Of a stretch of 64,000 nt of DNA, positions 1 through 7,732 are shown one piece after another. Position 1 is the stretch's first letter; each line of letters starts with the position of its first letter. The translations under genes were made by a program, and so were the position numbers. The notes beneath the pieces are model-generated. The model had not been told where the DNA came from. It searched no databases and saw nothing but the letters and a program-made list of their open reading frames with translations. Source of the DNA: Vicinamibacterales bacterium (GTDB lineage: Bacteria; Acidobacteriota; Vicinamibacteria; Vicinamibacterales; Fen-181). The stretch covers positions 62,001-126,000 of the forward strand of contig DASXVO010000033.1 of the NCBI GenBank assembly GCA_036504215.1, given 5' to 3'.

Positions 1-20
1 AGCGAGACACCGAAAGACAC

Positions 21-377
21 GTGACATCCGCGCGCTTTCGCCGCATCGGGCGCCTGTTTGCCGTGCTGCTGCTCGCATGGACAGCAGCCGACATCTGCGA
101 TTTCGGTCTCTGCCGGCACGACCGCGAGCCGATTGCGCCGGCCGTCCCCGCGGGGCCGCACGGCGCCCGCACGGTCACGGCCTGGGCACCGGACACCGGC
201 GCACCGTCTGACGCGGCGGACCTTGGTGAAGACTGCTTCTGCTGTTCGCCGTACGTCGATGTCCAGACGCGCGTCGCGATCACGGTCACCTACTCGTTCG
301 CGTGGAAAGTCGCCTTCGACCTCGCGGCGCGGCCAGACGTGGCCGCGTCACGTCTCTATCACCCGCCGCTCGCCTAG
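21..377 (+). CDS. Small exported Cys-rich hypothetical protein ahead of a metal efflux operon
   Basis: 118 residues from a GTG start. A basic N-terminus (RRIGRLFAVLLLAWTAAD) looks like a signal peptide or anchor, followed by a Pro/Ala-rich stretch and a DCFCCSPYV motif near residue 75 that could bind a soft metal. No family recognised. It lies 92 bases before the outer-membrane factor of the RND efflux operon, on the same strand, so a role in periplasmic metal handling is a reasonable inference and nothing more. The start is uncertain because no clear Shine-Dalgarno is seen and the window begins only 20 bases upstream. Confidence 0.55.
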   Translation: MTSARFRRIGRLFAVLLLAWTAADICDFGLCRHDREPIAPAVPAGPHGARTVTAWAPDTGAPSDAADLGEDCFCCSPYVDVQTRVAITVTYSFAWKVAFDLAARPDVAASRLYHPPLA

Positions 378-469
378 ACTCACCGAGCACACACGCCCCC
401 GCTCCGGCCCGCCGGCCGATTGGCCGCGCTGAATCTTCGGCATCCTGCCCCCAGGTAGTCCGTACAGTC

Positions 470-1777
470 ATGCGCACACTGACCGTTCCCTGTATCTGCC
501 TGATCGCATACGTGTCGTTCTCCGGCACCGCACGGGCCCAGGCCGGCGATATCCCGTCGCGGCTCTCGCTGGCTGACGCGCTTGCCCTCGCCGAGCAACG
601 CAACCCGGCCCTGGCATCGGCCCGCCAGCAGGCGGCCATCGCCGACGCCGGAGCGATTGCGGCTCGACAATGGCTGAACCCGGTCTTCAACCTGGCCGGA
701 GCGAAGTACCGCCCTGGTGAGCCTACGGGCACGAGTTTCCTGAACCAGCAGGAGCTCAGCGTCCAGATCGAGCAGCAGTTGGAAACCGCTGGACGCCGCC
801 GGTGGCGGTCGGCCGTGGCCGCTGCGGCACAGGGCGCAAGCCGATCGGGCATTGAGGATCAGCGCCGACAACTGCGCCTCGAGGTACAGCGCGCCTACTT
901 CCAGCTGGTGCTGGCCCGCCTCGATGCCGACGCGGCCGCGACCTCGCTCGCCGACATCGACAAGGTGATCGCGCTCAACCGCTCGCGCTACCAGCAGGGC
1001 GAGATTTCCGGCGGTGAACTGCGGCGGCTGGAGGTCGAACGCCTGAAGTTCACCGACGACGTGCTGGCGGCGGAACTGGAGAGCCGACACGCCAGGAGCG
1101 CGGTGCTGGCGCTCCTCGGGGCTCGCCGGCTGGATCTGCCGATCGAGCCGAGCGACGGCCTGGTTGCCAGCGACGGCACGGCGGCCGGCCTGCCGGCCGG
1201 GAGCGGCACGTCTCTCGATGTCGAGGCGATTGCCGCCCAGGCCCTGTCGGGCCGCCCCGACCTCGTCAGCGCCCGCCAGGATCAGTCGCGCAGCCGGGCT
1301 GAACTCGGGCTGCAGCGCGCCATCCGGACGCCCAACGTGTCAGTGGGCGCCGGCCTGCTCCGAGACTTCGGTGTGAACGGGCTGATGTGGAACGTCACTG
1401 TCCCGCTTACGCTGTTCGACCGCAACCTGGCCGGCATCACGCGCGCCGAGGCCGAGGCACGCCTTGCCGACAGCCGAGTGCGCGAGCGGGAGCTGGCGGT
1501 CTCGCTCGACGTGCAGCAGGCAGTCGATCTCGTCGAGATCAGCCGCCGGCGCGTCGAATACCTCGAGCGCGAGTATGTGAAGAAGGCCCGCGAAGCGCGC
1601 GACGCGGTGCTCGCCGCCTACCGATCCGGCGAAACCCCCCTGCTCGATTTCCTCGACGCCCAGCGCGTCTATCGCGACGTGCTCCGCGCCTACAACCGAG
1701 CGCTGTTCGATCATCGACTCAGCCTCATCCAACTCGAAGCCGCCGTCGGGACCGCTCCCGGAGGACCGCATTCATGA
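470..1777 (+). CDS. czcC: TolC/CzcC-family outer-membrane efflux channel
   Basis: 435 residues from the ATG at 470, chosen because a signal peptide follows directly (MRTLTVPCICLIAYVSF, then SGTARAQA). Two repeats of the outer-membrane efflux protein family (OEP) follow, with typical starts such as SLADALALAEQRNPALASAR and, in the second half, ALSGRPDLVSARQDQSRSRAELGL. This is the outer-membrane exit duct of a tripartite heavy-metal efflux pump. The stop codon overlaps the next start (ATGA at 1774-1777), so it is translationally coupled to the adaptor gene. An in-frame start at 302 would add residues ahead of the signal sequence and is unlikely. Metal specificity cannot be read from this subunit. 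Confidence 0.9.
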   Translation: MRTLTVPCICLIAYVSFSGTARAQAGDIPSRLSLADALALAEQRNPALASARQQAAIADAGAIAARQWLNPVFNLAGAKYRPGEPTGTSFLNQQELSVQIEQQLETAGRRRWRSAVAAAAQGASRSGIEDQRRQLRLEVQRAYFQLVLARLDADAAATSLADIDKVIALNRSRYQQGEISGGELRRLEVERLKFTDDVLAAELESRHARSAVLALLGARRLDLPIEPSDGLVASDGTAAGLPAGSGTSLDVEAIAAQALSGRPDLVSARQDQSRSRAELGLQRAIRTPNVSVGAGLLRDFGVNGLMWNVTVPLTLFDRNLAGITRAEAEARLADSRVRERELAVSLDVQQAVDLVEISRRRVEYLEREYVKKAREARDAVLAAYRSGETPLLDFLDAQRVYRDVLRAYNRALFDHRLSLIQLEAAVGTAPGGPHS

Positions 1778-2979
1778 TCCGCCGCTTCTCGTTGCTCCTG
1801 TTTCTGCTCTTGGTGGCCGGCTGCGGGCCTGGTGCCGCGCCTCCGGCCGAGCGCACCGCGACGCCACCGGCTGAAGCCGCGCGGCGCGGCGCACCGCGCG
1901 AGCTGCGCGTGGCCGGCGACCTGCAGAAGAAATGGGGGCTCGTCACAGGACCTGTCGCGCGGCTCTCGGTATCGGGCGCGCTGACGCTTCCTGGCGTGAT
2001 CGCGCTCAACCAGCAGCGCACCGCGCAGATTTCGTCGGTCCTCGAGGGCAAGGTGACGTCGATCGGTGCCGATCTCGGGGATCGCGTGCAGAAGAACCAG
2101 GTGATGCTGGTGCTGCACTCGCCCGCCTTCGCCCAGGCGCAGACGGCCTTCCTGCAGGCCGCAGCCCGGCGGACGGTGGCACGGCGCGAGCTCGACCGCG
2201 CCAGGGAACTTCTGAAGGACGAGGCGATCCAACAGAAGGAATTCCTGCGGCGGCAGGCGGAGTACGAGGCAACCGTCACCGAGTACGGCCTCGCCGAGTC
2301 CCAGTTGCACTCGTTCGGGTGGGATCACCCGCAGCTCGACGGACTGTTGCAGCGCGCCGCGCGCGTCACGGGCGATCTCTCCGATCTCGTCGAACCTCTG
2401 CTGAAGATCCGCGCGCCGATCGACGGCCGCGTCATCGTCCGTGACGTCGTCGTCGGCGAACACGTGCACCCGGACAAGCTCCTGTTCACGGTGTCGGAAC
2501 TGTCCACGCTCTGGGCGGTGCTCGATGCCCGCGAGAAGGATCTCCCGGCCTTGGTCGCGGGCGCGCACGTATCGATCGCCACGGAGGTCTACCCGGACCG
2601 CCGATTCGAGGGCCGGGTATCGCGGATCGGCGATGTCGTGGACGAGAAACTGCGGACCATCAAGGTGAGGGTAGAGGTGCCGAACCCGGGTGTGTTGCTG
2701 AAGCCGAACATGTTCGTGCAGGCCACGCTCGACGGGCGCCGCGGCACGCGCGAGGTGCTCGGGGTGCCCGAAGACGCGATCCAGACCGTGGAGGGCGAGC
2801 CCACGGTGTTCGTCGTGTCGCCCGATCGCGGGTTCGCCATGAGACCGGTGGCCCTGGGCGATCGCGTCGGCGCCCAGCGCGTGATCGCCCGAGGCCTCGA
2901 CGGCACGGAAACCATCGTCATCACCGGCGCGTTCAACCTGAAGGCCGAACTCCTGAAGAGTTCCTTCGCCGGCGAATGA
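1774..2979 (+). CDS. czcB: RND efflux periplasmic adaptor lipoprotein (CzcB/CusB family)
   Basis: 401 residues. The N-terminus MIRRFSLLLFLLLVAGC ends in a lipobox with the lipidated Cys at residue 17, so it is anchored in the inner membrane facing the periplasm. A low-complexity linker is followed by a lipoyl/barrel-sandwich half (ISSVLEGKVTSIGADLGDRV), a helical hairpin rich in Ala/Arg/Glu, the second lipoyl half (IRAPIDGRVIVRDVVVGEHV) and a beta-barrel plus membrane-proximal domain. It bridges the pump at 3044 and the channel at 470. The start overlaps the upstream stop. No His-rich or Met-rich N-terminal metal-binding tail is visible, so specificity is open. Confidence 0.9.
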   Translation: MIRRFSLLLFLLLVAGCGPGAAPPAERTATPPAEAARRGAPRELRVAGDLQKKWGLVTGPVARLSVSGALTLPGVIALNQQRTAQISSVLEGKVTSIGADLGDRVQKNQVMLVLHSPAFAQAQTAFLQAAARRTVARRELDRARELLKDEAIQQKEFLRRQAEYEATVTEYGLAESQLHSFGWDHPQLDGLLQRAARVTGDLSDLVEPLLKIRAPIDGRVIVRDVVVGEHVHPDKLLFTVSELSTLWAVLDAREKDLPALVAGAHVSIATEVYPDRRFEGRVSRIGDVVDEKLRTIKVRVEVPNPGVLLKPNMFVQATLDGRRGTREVLGVPEDAIQTVEGEPTVFVVSPDRGFAMRPVALGDRVGAQRVIARGLDGTETIVITGAFNLKAELLKSSFAGE

Positions 2980-3043
2980 TCCCGGGGCGCGGAGCCCGGA
3001 ATCCGGTGCCGACAGTCTCGAGCCGAAAGCCCAGAGCCTTCCT

Positions 3044-6000
3044 ATGCTCGAACGTCTGATGCTCTTCTCGCTGCGAAACCGGCTTCTCGTCGGTCTCGCG
3101 CTCGTCCTCGTCGTCGCGGTCGGATCGTGGGCCGTCGCGACCATTCCGATCGACGCATTCCCGGACGTCACCAACATCCAGGTGGAGGTCGTCAGCACCG
3201 CGCCAGGCCTGTCGCCGCTCGAGATCGAACGCGCGATCACCTACCCAATCGAGTCGGCGATGCGCGGCCTGCCCGGGCTCGTCACGATGCGCTCGGTGAC
3301 CAAGTACGGCATCTCCGTCGTCACGCTCGTGTTCCGCGATGACGTCAACATCTACTTCGCACGACAGCAGGTGTTCGAGCGGTTGGGCGAGATCAGCCGA
3401 AAAGTGCCCGAAGGCGTCGAGACAACGATGGGGCCGATCGCGACGGCCATGGGCGAGATCTATCAGTACACGCTCGAGCAGTCCAAACCGGGTGACACCG
3501 GCCCGGCCGTCCCTGGGAGCGAGGCTGCCGCAGGCGAAACCGTCCGCCTGACGAAGCTGCGGACACTGCAGGATTGGGTTGTGGCGCCGTTGCTCAAGGG
3601 CGTGACGGGCGTGACGGAGGTGAACTCGTTCGGCGGCTACATCCAGCAGTTCGAGGTGCTGGTCAATCCCGATCGTCTGCTGAAGTACGACCTCTCGGTC
3701 GAGACCGTGCGCGCCGCGATCCAGAGAAACAACGCCAATGTGGGCGGCAGCGTCGTCACCCGCGGATCGGAGGAGTACATCATCCGCGGCGTCGGGATGA
3801 TCCGGTCCGAGGCCGACATTCGGTCGATCGTCCTGCGATCGCAGGGCGGCAGCGGCGTATTCGTCGGCGACGTGGCCGACGTTCGCATCGGCCATGCCGT
3901 GCGTCAGGGCGCCTCCCTCAAGGACGGGCGGGGCGAGGCCGTGGGCGGAATCGTGCTGATGCTGCGCGGTGAGAACAGCCGCAACGTGGTGGCCGCGGTC
4001 GAGGCGAAGGTCCAGGAGATCAACGGGAGCCACGTCCTGCCCGAGGGGACGAGGCTCGTCCCGTTCTACCGGCGGTCGCCGATTGTCGAGGCCAGCACGA
4101 GAACCGTCCTGAAGGCGCTCTTCGAAGGGTCGATTCTGGTCATCGCGGTCCTGGTGCTGTTGCTCCGCAGCGTGCGTGGCGCATTCGTCGTCATCCTCGC
4201 GCTGCCGCTGTCGATCCTGCTCACGTTCACCGTTCTGCGCGTCGCCGGCATCAACGCCAACCTGATGTCGCTCGGCGGCCTGGCGATTTCGATCGGGATG
4301 ATCATCGACGCCACGATCATCCAGGTGGAGAACGTGCAGCGCCGGCTCGGCCGGAATGGATCGGCCGGCGGGCGGAATGGACGGCTGACCACGGTGCTGG
4401 CCGCCGCGATGGAGGTACGGAAGCCGAGCATCCTCGGCGAACTCATCATCGCGCTGACCTTCGTACCGATCATCACGCTCGAGGGCCTCGAGGGAAAGAT
4501 GTTCTCCCCGCTGGCCTTCACGGTCGCGCTCGCGCTGCTCGCCTCGCTTCTCCTGTCCATCTTCATCATTCCGGTGCTGTGCCTCGTCGTGCTCCGCGCG
4601 GAGACGAAGGAGAGCCCGGTGCTGCACGCGATCCAGCGTGTCTACCTGCCGACGCTGCACTGGACGATCGGGCACCGTGCGGCGGTGATGGCGATCGGCG
4701 GCGCGATGGTCGTCGGTGCGCTCGCGCTCGTGCCGCGGCTCGGCACCGAGTTCCTGCCGATCATGGACGAAGGCGCGTTCGACATGGACGTGCAGATGCT
4801 GCCGGGTGTCTCCCTCGAGAAGGCACTCGAGACGACCATGGAGCTCGAACGCCGGCTGATGCGGTTTCCCGAGATGGACACCGTCGTCTCGCGAACCGGC
4901 CAGACCGGCGTGGCCATCGAGGCCCGCGGAGTGGACAAGACCGGCTTTGTCGGCGCGCTCAAACCACGCGCCGAGTGGCGGACCGCGCGGTCGCGGGAGG
5001 AACTTGCGGACAAGATGCGCGGTGCGCTGGCCGACATCCCGGGCATGGTCATCAGCTTCAGCCAGCCGATCCAATGCCGCATCGACGAACTCGTGGCCGG
5101 CACCCGCGCCCAGGTGATCGTGAAGCTGTTCGGCAACGACCTGACCGTACTCAAGCGGAAGGCCGGCGACATCGCTCGAGTGCTCGGGCAGGTTCGGGGA
5201 GCGACGGATCTCAGCGAGGAGAGGGTGGCCGGCCAGCCGTACCTGACCGTGTCGGTCGACCGCGAACGGATGGCGCGGTACGGCGTCAACGCCGCGGACG
5301 TGCTTGGATTGATCGAGACCGCCATCGGCGGCAAGCCCGTATCGCAGGTGTACCTCGAGAATCAGGTCTGCGACATCGCGATCAGGTTTCCTGAGGAGCA
5401 GCGACGGTCGGTCGAGGGTCTCTCGAGTCTCCTCATCGACGCCCCTGGCGGCGCGCGCCTGCCGTTGAGTCAACTGGCCAAGGTCGAGATCCAGGAAGGC
5501 CCGGCCCAGATCTCCCGCGAGAACGGCCAGCGGCGAATTGGCGTCGAGGTCAATGTGACGGGCCGGGATATCGGCAGCTTCGTGGCAGAGGCCCAGAAAC
5601 GATTGAAGGCGCACGTGGCGCTGCCGGCTGGCTATTACCTGACGTGGGGCGGCCAATTCGAGAACCAGCAGCAGGCGATGCGCCGGCTGGGGATCATCGC
5701 GCCTGCGGTCGCGGCGCTGATCTTCGTCCTGCTGCTCGTCACCTTTGGCAGCGTGCGGTCGGCTTTCCTGGTGATCTTCAACCTGCCGTTCGCGCTGGCG
5801 GGCGGGGTGTTCGCGCTGTGGCTGTCGGGGCTCTATCTCTCCGTTCCGGCCTCGGTGGGGTTCATCGTGCTGTTCGGCGTGGCCGTCCTCAACGGCGTCG
5901 TGCTGATCTCGTCGATCGCCCAGTTCCGGGCCGATGGGGTCCCCCTGGGCCAGGCGGTGCTGGCGGGGTGCGAGTCGCGGCTGCGGCCCGTACTCATGAC

Positions 6001-6172
6001 CGCGGCGATTGCCGTCTTCAGCCTGCTGCCGATGGTGTTCGCGACCGGGCCCGGTGCCGAGGTCCAGCGCCCGCTCGCGGTTGTCGTGGTGGGCGGACTG
6101 ATCACGTCCACGCTGCTGACGCTGCTCGTGCTGCCGGCGGTGTACGGGTGGGTCGAGCGAAACGACGGGTGA
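3044..6172 (+). CDS. czcA: Heavy-metal efflux RND pump, CzcA/CusA family
   Basis: 1042 residues, the normal length for HME-RND inner-membrane proton/metal antiporters. It has an N-terminal helix (LRNRLLVGLALVLVVAVGSW), then the family signature (IPIDAFPDVTNIQVEV), a periplasmic porter domain, helices 2-6, a second porter domain from about residue 560, and the C-terminal helix bundle ending LPAVYGWVERNDG. The helix-4 motif (LGGLAISIGMIIDATIIQVEN) is nearer the CusA pattern than the DFG-IVDGAV pattern of Co/Zn/Cd CzcA pumps, which hints at a monovalent-metal or less usual substrate. It starts 64 bases after the adaptor and ends the operon before a strong hairpin. Confidence 0.93.
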   Translation: MLERLMLFSLRNRLLVGLALVLVVAVGSWAVATIPIDAFPDVTNIQVEVVSTAPGLSPLEIERAITYPIESAMRGLPGLVTMRSVTKYGISVVTLVFRDDVNIYFARQQVFERLGEISRKVPEGVETTMGPIATAMGEIYQYTLEQSKPGDTGPAVPGSEAAAGETVRLTKLRTLQDWVVAPLLKGVTGVTEVNSFGGYIQQFEVLVNPDRLLKYDLSVETVRAAIQRNNANVGGSVVTRGSEEYIIRGVGMIRSEADIRSIVLRSQGGSGVFVGDVADVRIGHAVRQGASLKDGRGEAVGGIVLMLRGENSRNVVAAVEAKVQEINGSHVLPEGTRLVPFYRRSPIVEASTRTVLKALFEGSILVIAVLVLLLRSVRGAFVVILALPLSILLTFTVLRVAGINANLMSLGGLAISIGMIIDATIIQVENVQRRLGRNGSAGGRNGRLTTVLAAAMEVRKPSILGELIIALTFVPIITLEGLEGKMFSPLAFTVALALLASLLLSIFIIPVLCLVVLRAETKESPVLHAIQRVYLPTLHWTIGHRAAVMAIGGAMVVGALALVPRLGTEFLPIMDEGAFDMDVQMLPGVSLEKALETTMELERRLMRFPEMDTVVSRTGQTGVAIEARGVDKTGFVGALKPRAEWRTARSREELADKMRGALADIPGMVISFSQPIQCRIDELVAGTRAQVIVKLFGNDLTVLKRKAGDIARVLGQVRGATDLSEERVAGQPYLTVSVDRERMARYGVNAADVLGLIETAIGGKPVSQVYLENQVCDIAIRFPEEQRRSVEGLSSLLIDAPGGARLPLSQLAKVEIQEGPAQISRENGQRRIGVEVNVTGRDIGSFVAEAQKRLKAHVALPAGYYLTWGGQFENQQQAMRRLGIIAPAVAALIFVLLLVTFGSVRSAFLVIFNLPFALAGGVFALWLSGLYLSVPASVGFIVLFGVAVLNGVVLISSIAQFRADGVPLGQAVLAGCESRLRPVLMTAAIAVFSLLPMVFATGPGAEVQRPLAVVVVGGLITSTLLTLLVLPAVYGWVERNDG

Positions 6173-6174
6173 AT

Positions 6175-6227
6175 CGGGAAAGATGAAGAGGTGACACTCT
6201 CCATGTCACCTCTTCCACGCCTTCCCG
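6175..6227. terminator. Perfect 12-bp hairpin between convergent czcA and glyA
   Basis: GAAGAGGTGACA at 6185-6196 is perfectly complementary to TGTCACCTCTTC at 6204-6215 with a 7-base loop, extended by an outer CGGGAA/TTCCCG pair at 6175-6180 and 6222-6227. It sits directly after the czcA stop and 13 bases before the glyA stop, so it probably serves both transcripts. There is no clean U-tract on either strand, so it may work as an RNA-end stabiliser or a weak terminator. Confidence 0.6.
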
Positions 6228-6239
6228 GATCGCGGGTGA

Positions 6240-7499
6240 TCAGGCGCGCGGCGCCTCGATCCCGGGGCACGGGAAGCCGGCGCAGAAGTCCCGGACCTCG
6301 GTCGCCACGCGGTCGAGTTCGGCCTCGTTGGCGACGTTCTCCGCGACACGGTTGAACCATGCCGCGATCTTCGCCATGTCCGGGTCCTTCATCCCGCGCG
6401 AGGTTACCGACGGCGTGCCGAGGCGGAGGCCGCTGGGGTCGAACGGCTTGCGCGGATCCCCAGGTACGGTGTTGTAGTTGCACTCGAGGCCGGCTCGGTC
6501 GAGGGCTCGCGCGTAAGCCTTGCCGGTCATGCCGCGTGGTGTGACGTCCATCAGAATCAGGTGGTTGTCCGTGCCGCCAGAGATCAGCTTGAAGCCGTAC
6601 CCGGCAAGCCCCTCGGCGAGCGCCCGCGCGTTGTTCACGATCTGATGCGCGTAGGCCTTGAACGCGTCCGTCGAGGCTTCCTTCAATGCCACGGCAATCC
6701 CCGCCGTCGTGTGATTGTGCGGGCCGCCCTGCAGGCCGGGGAAGACGGCCTTGTCGATCGCCTTGGCCATCTCCTGCGTGCACAGCAGCATGGCACCGCG
6801 CGGACCGCGCAGCGACTTGTGCGTCGTCGTCGAGACGACGTGGGCGTGCGGGACGGGCGTGGGGTGAGCCCCGCCAGCCACGAGTCCGGCGATGTGGGCC
6901 ATGTCCACGAGCAGGTGCGCCCCGACCTCGTCGGCGATCGCGCGCATTGCAGCGAAGTCGATGATCCGGGGATACGCGGTCGCGCCGGCGATGATCAGTT
7001 TGGGCCGTTCCTTCACCGCCAACTCGCGCACCTGGTCGTACTCGATGAGGCCGGTCTCGATGTTGACGCCGTACTGCACGCTGCGGAAGAACGCGCCGGT
7101 GATCGACACGTTCCACCCGTGCGTCAGGTGGCCGCCGTGAGGCAGCGCCATGCCCATGACGGTGTCGCCCGGCTTGAGCAGCGCGAAATAGACCGCGAGG
7201 TTCGCGGGCGAACCGGAGTACGGCTGGACGTTCGCGTGATCCGCCGCGAAGAGCGCCTTCGCCCTCTGGATTGCCAACTGCTCGAGGGGATCGACAAACT
7301 GCTGGCCCTCGTAGTAACGCTTGCCGGCGTAGCCTTCCGAATACTTGTTGGTGAAGATGCTGCCCGTCGCATCGAGCACCGCGCGGGACGCATAGTTCTC
7401 GGACGGAATCAGGCGGATCTTGTCGAACTCGCGGCGCTCTTCGGCCGCGACGAGCGCCGCCACTTCCGGGTCGGCCTGGGCCAGATGCGGATCGATCAT
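6240..7499 (-). CDS. glyA: Serine hydroxymethyltransferase
   Basis: 419 residues, the standard bacterial length. A PLP enzyme of the cytoplasm that interconverts serine plus tetrahydrofolate with glycine plus methylene-tetrahydrofolate. Family hallmarks: RLIPSENYASRAVLDATGS near residue 20, YSEGYAGKRYYEGQQFVD, DMAHIAGLVAGG and the PLP-lysine motif STTTHKSLRGPRG near residue 225, then KAVFPGLQGGPHNH. The ATG at 7499 is preceded by TCCTGGAG as ribosome-binding site; an in-frame extension upstream would run through the hairpin at 7521-7585 and is rejected. It is transcribed in the same direction as the transhydrogenase-like operon but separated by 233 bases of structured repeats. Confidence 0.97.
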   Translation of the reverse strand: MIDPHLAQADPEVAALVAAEERREFDKIRLIPSENYASRAVLDATGSIFTNKYSEGYAGKRYYEGQQFVDPLEQLAIQRAKALFAADHANVQPYSGSPANLAVYFALLKPGDTVMGMALPHGGHLTHGWNVSITGAFFRSVQYGVNIETGLIEYDQVRELAVKERPKLIIAGATAYPRIIDFAAMRAIADEVGAHLLVDMAHIAGLVAGGAHPTPVPHAHVVSTTTHKSLRGPRGAMLLCTQEMAKAIDKAVFPGLQGGPHNHTTAGIAVALKEASTDAFKAYAHQIVNNARALAEGLAGYGFKLISGGTDNHLILMDVTPRGMTGKAYARALDRAGLECNYNTVPGDPRKPFDPSGLRLGTPSVTSRGMKDPDMAKIAAWFNRVAENVANEAELDRVATEVRDFCAGFPCPGIEAPRA

Positions 7500-7520
7500 A
7501 AACGCTCCAGGAAAAGAAAA

Positions 7521-7585
7521 GGTGCCGACGGGCAACTCGATGAGGGCTGAGAGGGCTCCCTCATCATCGTCCGCCCGTCGGCACC
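7521..7585 (-). terminator. Long hairpin with T-rich tail just upstream of glyA
   Basis: GGTGCCGACGGGC (7521-7533) pairs perfectly with GCCCGTCGGCACC (7573-7585). Inside lies a second pair, GATGAGGG (7539-7546) with CCCTCATC (7558-7565). On the minus strand the 13-bp outer stem is followed by TTTTCTTTTCC, which resembles an intrinsic terminator. It ends about 20 bases before the glyA start codon, so it is either the terminator of the upstream operon with glyA starting inside or just after it, or a glyA leader/attenuator. Confidence 0.55.
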
Positions 7586-7595
7586 TGGTCAAGAT

Positions 7596-7732
7596 CAGTC
7601 GGAACTGACGCCCTCAGTCGGAACTGACGCGGTCAGTCGGACTGACAGGCGACATCGACCAGCATCATCGACCGACCCGCATCGCCGACTGACAACCATC
7701 ATCGACTGACAAGCAACACCGACTGATTTGCG
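7596..7732. repeat. Tandem short palindromic repeats between the transhydrogenase operon and glyA
   Basis: CAGTCGGAACTGACG occurs at 7596-7610 and 7615-7629, and CAGTCGGACTGACA at 7634-7647, giving a 19-base period. The core CAGTC-G-GACTG is itself palindromic. Looser copies (GACTGACA at 7687 and 7704, ACCGACTGA at about 7718) and related ATCGAC words continue to the stop codon of the upstream gene. No coding frame is apparent. Confidence 0.6.

Noticed and set aside
2933-5656. A 907-codon minus-strand open frame opposite czcA
   Set aside because: Antisense shadow of a complete RND pump gene, without any recognisable domain.
7596-7732. CRISPR array
   Set aside because: The repeats are only about 15 bases with 4-base spacers and no cas genes are present.
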